The notes beneath the pieces were generated by a model, which searched no databases, was not told where the DNA came from, and was given only the letters and a program-made list of their open reading frames with translations. Below, in pieces: positions 54,868 through 64,000 of a stretch of 64,000 bases of DNA. Numbering within the stretch: the stretch's first letter is position 1; the number at the start of each line of letters is the position of its first letter. The DNA comes from Ixodes scapularis (lineage: Eukaryota > Arthropoda > Arachnida > Ixodida > Ixodidae). A program made the translations under genes and the position numbers. Where the stretch lies: contig NW_024609846.1 in the NCBI RefSeq assembly GCF_016920785.2, positions 74,347,816 through 74,411,815 on the forward strand, in the 5' to 3' direction.

Positions 54868-55257
54868 CCATTCTACAGCAAACCCCGTCCCCTCATATTG
54901 TTGAGACTACTGTTCTGTCCTAACATTTTGTTTGTACCCTGTTCAAAATTTTACTACTAATAGACTCATTGATAAGCGCGTCACTAAGGAGGCGTTAAGC
55001 TGTTGGTGGATCACTCAAAATAATATAAATAAATTAATAAATATTCTGAGGGGCCATTTTAACAGTCACCGCGCATTATGGGGAAGTAAAAAGAATAATA
55101 CTCGATGACCCGCGTTATTTTACCTCACTCTAAAACATGATCTTGTATCACTCATTCTCAATGACGGAAGTCCGACGTATTTTAAAGGTGCATCTCTGAG
55201 TAGCCCTTTCGATGTTTCGATCCCATCTTCAACACTCTCTGAGGAAACAACATGGTT
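54868..55257 (+). pseudogene. LINE endonuclease, U2 copy (part 2)
   Basis: Paralogue of 43801-44190, including ILRGHFNSHRALWGS-like codons. Here the DFN motif reads HFN, and further stops are present. It is cut at about 55257 by the Penelope-like insertion. Confidence 0.7.
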
Positions 55258-56540
55258 CCCTAGTGAAAAAAGTCATTCGTATGAGAAATTACAAACTTCA
55301 CAGCCATGGTAGAAGAGGCCCTTTACAACTTCAAGATCTATGTGACTCCTCTGGAACTCACCTACGAACTGCCGGTCGAAAGATCATTACGATTCCTGGA
55401 TCTTCCACTCTATTAGCAAGTCATGCTTACATTCAATGCAGACGAGCTTCGACGTACAAGTATCAAGGCTAACGTCCGCTGGATATCCTCTACCCATATT
55501 GACGTCGGTAACCGAGGTTCTCCTCAGAGAAATCAAGCTCGGTAGCGCCGCAAAAATACCCAGAGACAGGAAAACCAGACCAGTAGTCGTGCCATATATG
55601 CATAATCTATATCATGGTCTAAAGAAAATAGCAAACAGAGTTAATGTGAATGTAGTGTTTTCAGCACCACACAAACTTCACAGCCTCTGCAAAAAAGTAA
55701 ACACCTCCTCAATCAGCACCGTCAGCTGCGCAAAGAAACACAGATCCAACTTTGTCTCATGTGTTGAAGGGGTAGTCTATTCGTTTCCCCTTTCCTGTGG
55801 AAAAGAGTACTTTGGACAGACGGGGCGGTGTTTAAACGACCGCCTGCGAGAGCACAACAACATTGCCAATGCCAAGTCCGGTCACCTAGGTATTCACTGT
55901 AGGGACTGTGGCTGTTTTGCGCGACTGGACAAGTGTGCTGTGTTAGGCAGGAGTAAAAACCAGCTCACCCGAGAAATTATAGAAGCGGACAACATTGCAA
56001 GACGGGAAGCCCAGTGCGTTAGCACTCCGTCCTTAGCTTTATCGGAGAAAGAAATGCATTATTTAGACAGAAGGTGTTTAAGACAGTAAGCCAGTATAAC
56101 CACTTGTTTTTGCTTACATCTCATATTTTTTAACAACTAATTTTTGTAACTCTTGGACTTTTTGCATCACTCAAACTATTGACGCCGAGAGTGTAGTCGA
56201 CAGCAGGCCAGCATGTCACCTGGTTTATACCTGTTGGTGATTAATTTTGTAATTATTTTTGTACTTTTTGTAACTCTTGGACTCTGCTGAATTAGTACTA
56301 TTGTCCTTCATTTTCGTTTTCTTTGTCTTCTATTTTTCCTTTTCTATTCATCTGTTGTCCTTTTCTTCTTCTTTCGCCTTCCCAACCTTTGCCTTGTCTT
56401 TCCCCTTTTTTTTCTTGGCGACCTATTCCTTGGGGTCGAAGAAGAGGAAGTTTGAAATACAAATCAGGTTGATAGTTCAGCGCTGTGTGAGTGTATTTTT
56501 TGTGTGTTTGGATTTTGAGTAACTGCCTACTTGTGCGCTG
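55258..56540 (+). mobile_element. Penelope-like element, 5'-truncated
   Basis: Begins in the end of reverse transcriptase (EEALYNFKIYVTPLELTYELP, then RSLRFLDLPLY, about 55300-55410). The 3' frame at 55436-56089 reads VVVPYMHNLYHGLKKIANRV, NVVFSAPHKLHSLC, KKHRSNFVSCVEGVVYSFPL, then the GIY-YIG nuclease segment SCGKEYFGQTGRCLNDRLREH, GIHCRDCGCFARLDKCAVLG, LTREIIEADNIARREAQC and VSTPSLALSEKEMHYLD. This RT-to-GIY-YIG order defines Penelope-like elements. The nuclease frame is open to its stop at 56089; the reverse transcriptase is mostly missing. It is absent from the U1 paralogue, so it inserted after duplication. Confidence 0.85.
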
Positions 56541-56550
56541 GTTCGTAATG

Positions 56551-56779
56551 ACATATGAATCATACAAGATATATAAGAACATATAAGAACCATATAAGTA
56601 CCCTATAAGAATTATATAAGAACTATATAAGATATATAAAAACTATATGAGAAACTTATAAGAAACTTCTCACAAGTCTCTTATATGGCGTTTGTATGTT
56701 CTCATATATCTCATATAGGTTTTATATAGGTCTTATATGGTTCTTATGTGTTCTTATATATCTTGTATGATTCATATGT
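56551..56779. repeat. 229-bp near-perfect AT-rich palindrome
   Basis: ACATATGAATCATACAAGAT at the left end is the inverse of ATCTTGTATGATTCATATGT at the right end. Between them run imperfect TATAAGAAC-type tandem units, which pair with GTTCTTATA units on the other arm around a centre near 56665. It lies just downstream of the Penelope-like frame, within U2-specific DNA. Confidence 0.85.
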
Positions 56780-56825
56780 GTTTATTGGACACAGAAATTT
56801 CTCATACAAATGAGAATTTTCAATA

Positions 56826-58632
56826 GGGTTTGTTGACATTGAAACATATGGTAGCAATCATGTTTCTACATACACTACGATTCAAAGATTGCAATGCACG
56901 AAGCGGCGTACCACAATGTGTTATACTGACTGGGATCTCCTTAAAACTATAATGGAATCCGCATGTATCGCGGTAACCGAGCCAAAAAGGTCTTGCTGAG
57001 GCTATAACCTTTTCAACTTCTCATGTAACTAAAAATGTCAACATGACAAAACCTAAGATTGCCATCGATGGTGCATATTAACGTCTTCGTGCCATTCGTC
57101 AACGGCAAAACGCCGGGCAAGAAAGTCTATAAATGTTGAGGATGTTCGGGTTTCTAGGCGAGCGCAAAAACGTGTTCAACCCCGCTTAGACAAACTTTCT
57201 AATATACGCTGGAAGTCACTTAATTCCAACCTTGGCCCGAGGAAAGCATTCAATCGAACATGGCAGATAATGCGTAGCCTACGTGCAAGGCCACAGCAAG
57301 TTCACCCGTTCTGCACCATCAGTCTGAGTCACCAAATATCAGAAACAGTCGTAGCCGAAGAGTTCTATCTCAAGATCCCTTCCTGCTCTTCAATACCCCA
57401 TGACAAAGTCAGTGCACAGGAGGGACATGTATATGTAAGTGTATGCAAGGCTATTGATGTATATTTTAGCATAAAGGAACTTGATATGGCGCTCGAGACG
57501 TCTAACGTCAGGTCATCCCCAGGCAAGGATGGTGCACGCGGTATTCAGCCTTAATTACGCCACTCAGGGGAGGGGGCGAGGACCGCACTGCTACAAATAT
57601 TTAAGTTCTTCTGAGAAAAGGGCTCTGTACCAAAGGAATGGATAATCTTCTTTAGGCATTAACTCCTTCAGTCCGATAGCATCAACAAGTTGAATAGGCA
57701 AAATAATGGAGCGAACGCTGCTTACCCGTATGGAGTGGAATCTAGAAAATAGGGAACTATATCCTTCGTCCACGAAAGGATCTCTACGGGAAAGAAGCAG
57801 CATTGACTGCGTTATTGACTTAGTAACTAGCATTGAAGAAATGAATGTAGTAAATAAAAAAAAACAGCTGTATTTATGTACATAAAGTCGGCATTTGACT
57901 GTGTAGAACACATCGCTATTCAACACAACGTTGGTTTTGGAGGACGTGTATACAAGTGGATAAACAATTACCTAAATGAAAGAGAAATCTACATATCGAC
58001 ACAGGATGGCAACACCGGTCTTCACAATATAGCAAGGGGAGCATAGACCTCACTTCTTCAACCCCAGCTGCAGTACGCCTTATCTGTCTGGAATCCCTAT
58101 CAGTTTTTTTCTAGAAGAGATGTTAGAAGCAGTTGAAAACCTAGCGGTACGGTTTATTCAGAGAAGTTATAATTTCACGGCTAGTGTCAGTGCTCTTAAA
58201 ACTCAACTCGGCCTCCCCTTTCTTAAAACACGTAGGACGGTATCCGTCTAAACTGTTCTACATAAAATTTACCACCGTCTTCCTTAGCAGAGATCTTTAT
58301 ACTGCATGCCTGCACCTCACACCTCCCCTCGCTTAGATAAATCCTGCAAGCTTCTTTTATTCATTCCTAGGACAAACATATATATATTTTTTCGTCTCCA
58401 GCTTTCTATTAATAATTGGAATAAATTACCAAACTCAATAGTAATAACGATATCTGATATCTCAAAATTTAGAGAATCACTTGCCACCTTCTACTGCCTG
58501 TAGTTCACTTGTGTTTTATCCGTCGTTTGTATTTCCTGTTTGTACTGTGTACCTGAATCGTACAAAAACTGCCTGCCCTTATTTAAAGCCCTACGTGGGC
58601 ATTTAAGAGATCAATGAATGAAATGAAATAAA
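56826..58632 (+). pseudogene. CR1/Jockey-like LINE, U2 copy (part 3) with 3' end
   Basis: Paralogue of 44190-45895: MRSLRARPQQVHPFCTISLS, MALETSNVRSSPGKDG and SAFDCVEHIAI, and the same YADD-box deletion (ARGA*TSLLQPQLQYALSVWNP). Unlike U1 it continues through FRESLATFYCL (stop at 58503), a 3' UTR ending GCCCTACGTGGGCATTTAAG and a GAATGAAATGAAATAAAA tail at 58615-58632. Many stops. Confidence 0.8.
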
Positions 58633-58647
58633 ACAGGCAAGGGGTAG

Positions 58648-58735
58648 AGGTCTAACCCTGGAGGTTCTGCAGCGCAAGCTTCCGCTCCACACTCTGAGCA
58701 GAGACGCGCTAACCCACTCGGCCACTGATCCCTCC
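58648..58735 (-). ncRNA. tRNA-like (Leu/Ser-type) sequence, probable SINE head
   Basis: The minus strand reads GATCAGTGGCCGAGTGGGTT then AGCGCGTCT, an excellent pol III A box (TGGCCGAGTGG) as in class II tRNAs. About 60 bases later it reads CCAGGGTTAGACCTC, a degraded B box. The acceptor stem is not convincing. It lies just after the LINE tail, so a tRNA-derived SINE or tRNA pseudogene is more likely than a working tRNA. Confidence 0.45.
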
Positions 58736-58739
58736 ATTG

Positions 58740-60054
58740 TCCATCTCCCTTCGACCTCGCCTTTTGTTAAAGCTCCCCACCTAGGTGGAGGGAAGCACGT
58801 GACCGCTCTCCGTAGAACAGAAACGTTTGGACGAGAATTTGTCACGTGACTGGCTCTGATGCGCTGATGGGTTTACTCGGGCCGTAGTCATCGCCGTTTG
58901 CCAAGTTATGGGGATGGGTAGGTGGCCACGCAGGGCCTGGTTTCGCAAACGTGTTCTTCAGTATTCTGCTGCTTTTTCCGCGTTGCAGTTGCAGCCGGGG
59001 CTTTTCGTCGTGAACGGCCGGAATACATATATGCCAAGATTTCGGTAACGGCAGTTTTCTTCATCGGAGTATGTAATTATTGTGCCGTGTTTGTTAGACG
59101 CGCTTCGACAAAGAACTGTTGATCGGCTACAGCGAGACGTCCGTTGAATATGGACGTCCTTCTTTCTCGACTCCGTGCTTGCGTGCTTGCGAATGATCCA
59201 TCAATCACAGACTACATGATGTTGCTGTTTTATTTGTAAGTACACTGCAAGCATATGTTTCTGATAGCGGTCCTGACTCCGTCTCAATTAGCCCCGAAAC
59301 GTTTGCATGGCGCCCCTTACTGCGAACCGGAGTGACGTCACGTCGAGGGCTGCATTTTTTTTTACTCGCCCCGTTCGTGTTGTGGAGGCTGTGATGACGT
59401 TAGCTGTGGGCACGCTCAGTTCTATTTAAATTACTGCGCGCATTTTTCGAAGGAAGTGTAAATTTTATTTTTATGTGGGTCTATTAAGGTATGACCCGTA
59501 GCTGCAGGCGAAGCTTCAACCAACATTTCAGGCATGGTTAACAGGGCAGCAGCGCATGAATCACAGTGCGGCCATACTAGCAGGAGCATCACAATAGAAT
59601 CCCGTCTCACACAATCACTGCTACTGATGGTCTGAACAAATGGACAAGTTATGTATACTATTTTTTTTTAGAGCGCAGCTCTTAGGCGCCCGTTTCCGGC
59701 TTGAGCGGCGTCGCCTTCGCCTTCGGCGTAACCGCGCGTTGCCTTATGGGACGTGCACTCGCTGCTCTGCTGTGCCATCTCGGGGGGAAACGCTCAAGAC
59801 TAATGCTGAGGAAATATAAAAAAGGCGAGCAGTCTTCAGCAGAGCCGAGAGAAAGTAGGAGGACATCGAGAGTATCACGTGCTTCGTCAAACTGTTGACT
59901 AACCACTCATTTACACTGGAAGCGGATCCGCGTTCGCAAAGCGGTTGCGAACGCGGATCCACTTCCAGTGTGAATGAGCGGTAACGCTGTCTCGTTCACC
60001 CGCCTTGCTCCTGTTGTCCTGTTTTCTGGCACCGGCAGAACTTAGAGTGGAGTA
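58740..60054. other. U2-specific DNA, no gene
   Basis: Has no counterpart at the U1 junction (45888-45923). No coding frame with motifs. It includes the hairpin at 59906-59978 and a GCGTCGCCTTCGCCTTCGGC stretch at about 59705. Either it was deleted from U1 or inserted in U2. Confidence 0.5.
59906..59978. repeat. 73-bp hairpin with 34-nt arms
   Basis: CTCATTTACACTGGAAGCGG, continuing to GTTCGCAA, pairs with TTGCGAAC through CTTCCAGTGTGAATGAG with about two mismatches and a five-base loop (AGCGG). It is probably a pair of fused terminal inverted repeats of a small DNA element; each arm includes GGATCC. Confidence 0.85.
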
Positions 60055-63000
60055 TGTTTAGCACGGTATACCGCAAAATCGAAATACCTCATGAGAGGAG
60101 GAGGAGGAGGAAGAGGAAAGGAGGGGAGGAGGAGGAGGGGAGGACCACTGGAAGAAAAGAGGAGAGGGTGCGAATGAGGAGGAGGGGCATACCGTCCTCT
60201 CCGTTCCCTCCCTTCCTCCCCCTCTAATTCAGCTCCAATTCGGCGTTACACGAAGTTGTAAACGTCTTTCTTTTTTTTTTATTTGTATTTCTGCTTCTGA
60301 ACGAAAACGCCGAAGGAGAAGAGCTGCATGCTAAAAGATAAGCATGTCAAATAAAGTCTAGGAAATGGGGAGAGAATCGCAAGTGAGACAGTCCAAGTAC
60401 AGGGGCAAAGTAAAGAAAGAAGCACAGAAATGTACCATGTATTTATTTATACATATTTACATTGCTCGCATTTGATCCTTGCTGGATTCGCATAGTATTT
60501 CAATTGACTCCACTGGTGGTAGCTGCGGATTTGTTTATAATATCCCTCAAGTACTCCACAACAAACGTGAGTGAAAGTGTCTAGCCCGCTATGAATCTCT
60601 TCTCAACAATTTATCTTTGACAACCTCTAAAATTGAAATTTTAGCTATATCCTATTGTTTTAAAGCAAAAATACGAGAAGCTTTTCTCATGCAAACTGTC
60701 ACCCTCTACAAGTTCCACATTTTCTGCTACTAGTGCAGAATCTTCCACTGGACAGCCGTTCGAATGCTCACTGTTCCTTCTGCTTTTCTCCGTTGGTAGG
60801 GGGCGCAGCTGTAGGGGGTTTGGAGGCGAGGAAGCTTTGGGGGACCTGAAGCAGCGTCAAATTATGGTACTATAATTCTGTGTATATTTTGGACAGTTCA
60901 ATGCATCTCATGCAGGCAACTGGGAGCGATTCGGCTGTCTTTCCTGCTATCCTACAAACAGTTTCAGTAATTATGCGTGTTCTAAAAATAAAACATGTCT
61001 GCATACTTGTGCGAACTATATCATTAATTCATAAAGAAGCTACATTTATGTAGAACAACTTGGTTTCACGAGCATTTCAAAGGCCTTCAGAGACAGGGCA
61101 TTCCAAGCATCTGCGAGCGAGCGCATGCAGAGTGCACGCGCAGAGTCGGGATCGCAAGCGCCGATCACCTAAAGGCCTTTCATATAAATGTCATTTGAAA
61201 TGCGCCAAGCGGGCTGTAATATTCTCCTCACCCATTAGCATGCAAGGAACAAAATTTCAGCGTCTGAAACACTTACGCCGCCACTTCACCGACCCCTCGC
61301 ACGATCACTTTGTGTCGTGTAAACGGAATGGGGGGACGGGAGGGGAAGGGGGGTGGTTCATCGGCGGAATTGCCTCCGCCGATGGCATTCGGTACTTTTA
61401 ACGTAATTATAAAGGTACAAGTGACAAACACGTTTACAAACGGTACGGAAGCACACCGGCATCGCTCTTACCTGGCGTCCTGTAGACCGGGTTAACGAAA
61501 ATCCCACTCCCGAAGTGCTTGCAGCACACAAGGACCGACGGTGACGGTGCCTTTCCCACCCTTAGTTAGATTGTCGATGCTTTCTTTAATTTTGACATCT
61601 TCGAGTGCTGAAAGCTGATACTGACTTATTTATGGGATTTGCATGATGGAACCCAGAAGTAGGTCAGCATGATCGCAAGCCAGGAAACGGCGCAGGGAAG
61701 CGAGCTGGTGCGAGATCGCGAAGCGGAGTCCTTCCTTGACGTCATGGTACACCTCACCCAATCAGGGCGTGGCGACCGCAGCGACACTTGTGTTCGCTCT
61801 CGTGGCGATGTGGAAGTTTTTGTAGATCGTCCGGATAGCTCCGAAGCCCCCGATAACGATACGATGTAGGCCAACACCTCCTAGATACCAAAGCTGTAGT
61901 ACTGAATGAGATGACGTCATCAGCGAAGGTCAACGCTGGGCACAGATTGGACAGGATGATAGCGTAAACGTTCTGCTGAAACTTGACTCGAAGCCGAGTG
62001 TTGACCCAGCACTCGTTTCCAATCTGCGTCCAGTGTTGGCATTTACTGGTGACGCACAAATGTCGGCACTGCGACCTTGTCTTCTGGGTGGTGTCGTGTA
62101 TGCGCAGATATGGCGGCGGAGTATCCGGTATCGTTATCGGAGTCATCGGAACGATCTACCAAAACTCTCTAATCTCCGCGGCTCTTTGTGTTTGATTTAT
62201 GAGTTTTGCTGTGTGTAGTGATAATGGTTAAATAAACTTCTGAAAGCGATCGAAAAGATTAATTCTTTTTCACATACATAGTTACCTACATGCGCAGCAT
62301 TTCCCTACTGAAGAAAACCATGTTGCACCTATATGAAAGTAAACAGTTTCGTACCGGTTACAGTTTAGCCATACCAGTATGAACCTGGTACTTTAACAGA
62401 CTGCTACTACCTACATCTTCGTAGTGTTTTCACTGCTATGCCGCTAAATCAACAACGCTTTATGAGATGAGAACAAGTAACTGAGTCTAATATATAGATA
62501 AAAAAATCGCTTAGACCACACACCATCTGTAGCTTGGAATACATTTTAGAGCTCAAAAAACAAGGACAAAGAGACGAAAAACAGACAGCACAGTGCGCTC
62601 CAAGTGCGCTCCAAGTAATGTATTCCAAGTTCCGAAACCAACTAGCCCAACAATCTACTCTACTGCCATCTGTAGAGCTGTATAAAATTTACTGTGAAGT
62701 ACAGCAGCTCAAAATATGTAAAAATTGAGAAAATCGATACCCCTGAAACTGCTAAAAGATTAAAGATAATCTAGGTTATAATTTAATTCTGCTATTATTA
62801 ATTAACCCCAACGTAAACAGGGTTCAAAACAAAACAAAAATTTTAACAGGGATTAAAAAATAGAGCTGCCCGCTTGAAATCACCTAGGTTACGGTGTCGA
62901 CTAAATAACTTCCGTACAACCACACAAAGAATATGCAGTGGTACTCGCCAAAGACAACAAAAGTTCATCTGGGTTTTATATAGAAACATACGAAGAATCG

Positions 63001-63198
63001 CTTGAGGGAAACAATATATTGTGACGCAAGTAATTTAAAATTTTTGGCTTCCCAGTTGTTGTTTTTTGTTTGTTTGTTTTTGTTTTTAGAGTTAACAAAG
63101 GAAAGTTAGTCGACTGAAAAGGTCATCCGATATCCGGGTAAACAAAAAAGCAAAAAGATAAAATGAAACACAATGAAAGCGCGTTTTCTTTAGCTTTT
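60055..63198. other. U2 region upstream of promoter, no gene
   Basis: Paralogous to 45923-49161, without the poly-G expansion and with shorter T-runs; it carries the 133-bp insertion at 62533-62665. No conserved frame. Confidence 0.6.
62533..62665. mobile_element. 133-bp insertion with 10-bp target duplication
   Basis: Flanked by CCATCTGTAG at 62523-62532 and 62666-62675; U1 has a single CCATCTGTAG at the same place (about 48623-48632). It begins CTTGGAATACATTTTAGAGC and contains the inverse AATGTATTCCAAG, so part of it folds back; GCGCTCCAAGT is repeated in tandem. The long target duplication suggests retroposition, though no A-rich tail is present. Confidence 0.75.
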
Positions 63199-63232
63199 TA
63201 TACAACGTCAAAACCTACCTCACACTTCAGAG
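63199..63232 (+). promoter_or_regulatory. TATA/Inr core promoter, U2
   Basis: TATAC at 63199 and TTCAGAG-like initiator with its A at 63229: again exactly 30 bases, although the T-run upstream is shorter than in U1 and the spacer has changed. Predicts a start at about 63229. Confidence 0.65.
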
Positions 63233-63311
63233 CCATATGCTGCATAGGCTTTCGAGGAAGACTTCACGTGTCCTTGCTAACTTCTGAAAACAGAACCTAT
63301 CCGGCTGAAAT

Positions 63312-63372
63312 ATGCGTCTGGCGCTACTCCTTGCCGCCCAACTGTGCACCACCGTACATGGAAGTAAAACTC
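63312..63372 (+). CDS. Signal-peptide first exon, U2 copy
   Basis: Encodes MRLALLLAAQLCTTVHGSKT in 61 nt, ending in phase 1 at donor GTGAGT (63373). Differences from U1 (VV to AA, I to T, T to K) keep the hydrophobic core and the likely cleavage site. The true second exon may be to the right of the window. Confidence 0.6.
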
Positions 63373-63627
63373 GTGAGTGTTCATTCGTTCGAGACATAGA
63401 ATTTTGATTATCATTGTCTTGTTGAAAATATTTCAATATGGTTCCTTTTTGAATGTCTGTCGCCCTATGTTCAAAACCTCAAAAATCATGCACAACCGGG
63501 ACCCACCAAGTGTGCAGTACCCTTAATAAAACAAGTAAAATATCTGATGGGCATTATTTATAGCACGAGTATTCGGTTCTAGTTCCAGCCCCGCCGGAAA
63601 CGGCATGCCGAATTTCTTTTTTTACAG

Positions 63628-63671
63628 GAGTAAACGAGAGTGCACAGAGCGGCCGCACCGACTGGTACTGA
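63628..63671 (+). CDS. Candidate short second exon, U2
   Basis: Acceptor TTTACAG ends at 63627. Joined in phase 1 it adds RVNESAQSGRTDWY and a TGA at 63669-63671, the same length as in U1. The evidence is the preserved frame and stop between copies; there is no homologue I know. Confidence 0.25.
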
Positions 63672-64000
63672 GCCTGGTAGAGCCCACTAGAGGTAACGCG
63701 GTAGGCGGCAGTAACGCAATGGAAGAGAAAAACAAAAGCGTATTTTCAATATTCGAATTGTGGCATTAACGTCACCACAATATAAACATCATTGAGCAGC
63801 TTTCAGGCATTCTGCTCCGAATATAAGTTGGCGACATTTGTAGTGTCATGTGAAAGTAACGAACCTCGCAGATACACGGGGATTGATCATGAAGTATAGT
63901 GCTTCCTTTGTCGTCTAGGTTTTGTTAATGAAGACCGCCACAAAATGACTAGCATATGGGCGTTTTACACAAGTTTCAGATTGCAGTCCCCATTGCCGAC

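Larger units (their letters stand above)
51127..64000. repeat. Tandem segmental duplication, unit U2
   Basis: Second copy of 41352-49964 and beyond, same orientation, longer because of a gypsy element (52768-54867), a Penelope-like element with a palindrome (55258-56825), about 1.5 kb near 58.5-60.05 kb and a 133-bp repeat (62533-62665). It runs off the right edge. Confidence 0.85.

Noticed and set aside
58648..58735. Functional tRNA gene
   Set aside because: Good A box, but degraded B box, no convincing acceptor stem pairing or anticodon loop, and position right after a LINE tail.

Overview
This window looks like nuclear DNA of a large, repeat-rich arthropod genome. Intron-containing coding sequence, AATAAA signals, TATA/Inr promoters, BEL/Pao, Ty3/gypsy, Penelope-like and several non-LTR elements, tRNA-derived SINEs and many MITEs all argue for this. 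A hard tick or another chelicerate is my best guess: the one cellular gene resembles mite group 7 allergen-like proteins, and the LINE, SINE and Pao style fits. This is inference without any search. No prokaryotic operon, CRISPR array or rRNA was seen.

Region by region. (1) 1-9.1 kb: two phase-compatible exons (556-928 and 8747-8981) of a secreted lipid-binding-like gene on the + strand; its first exon would lie left of the window. The 7.8-kb intron holds a foldback MITE, a decayed Pao gag/protease fragment and a LINE reverse-transcriptase scrap. (2) 9-15 kb: a second foldback element, two LTR-like segments (one a solo LTR with a 4-bp target duplication), a LINE 3' scrap and a SINE. (3) 15.1-28 kb: a nest of retroelements. 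An internally deleted gypsy (C) was hit by a complete-ended BEL/Pao element (15198-26794, 5-bp duplication ACACC). That element was itself hit by a young gypsy (B, 17132-22352, 5-bp duplication CCCCG) and by a 5'-truncated LINE. (4) 28-40 kb: a transposase remnant and two degraded RNase H-bearing LINEs on opposite strands, separated by sequence in which I recognise nothing. (5) 41.35-64 kb: two tandem copies (U1, U2) of one segment. Each carries the same broken LINE and then a TATA/Inr promoter with a 20-residue signal-peptide exon. U1 and U2 differ by lineage-specific insertions: a piggyBac-type MITE and a (TA)n expansion in U1; a gypsy, a Penelope-like element and a 133-bp repeat in U2. A Tc1/mariner-type MITE sits on the boundary.

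How the parts relate. The cellular story is one small secreted-protein gene family: exons 2-3 near the left edge, and two duplicated promoter plus first-exon cassettes near the right. Splice phases match (first exon ends in phase 1, exon at 556 begins in phase 1), but I found no downstream exon 2 for U1. Everything else is mobile-element archaeology. No element here looks autonomous. The youngest (gypsy B; about six substitutions and one indel between 1-kb LTRs by eye) lacks the reverse-transcriptase core and integrase, so it was presumably mobilised by enzymes from elsewhere.
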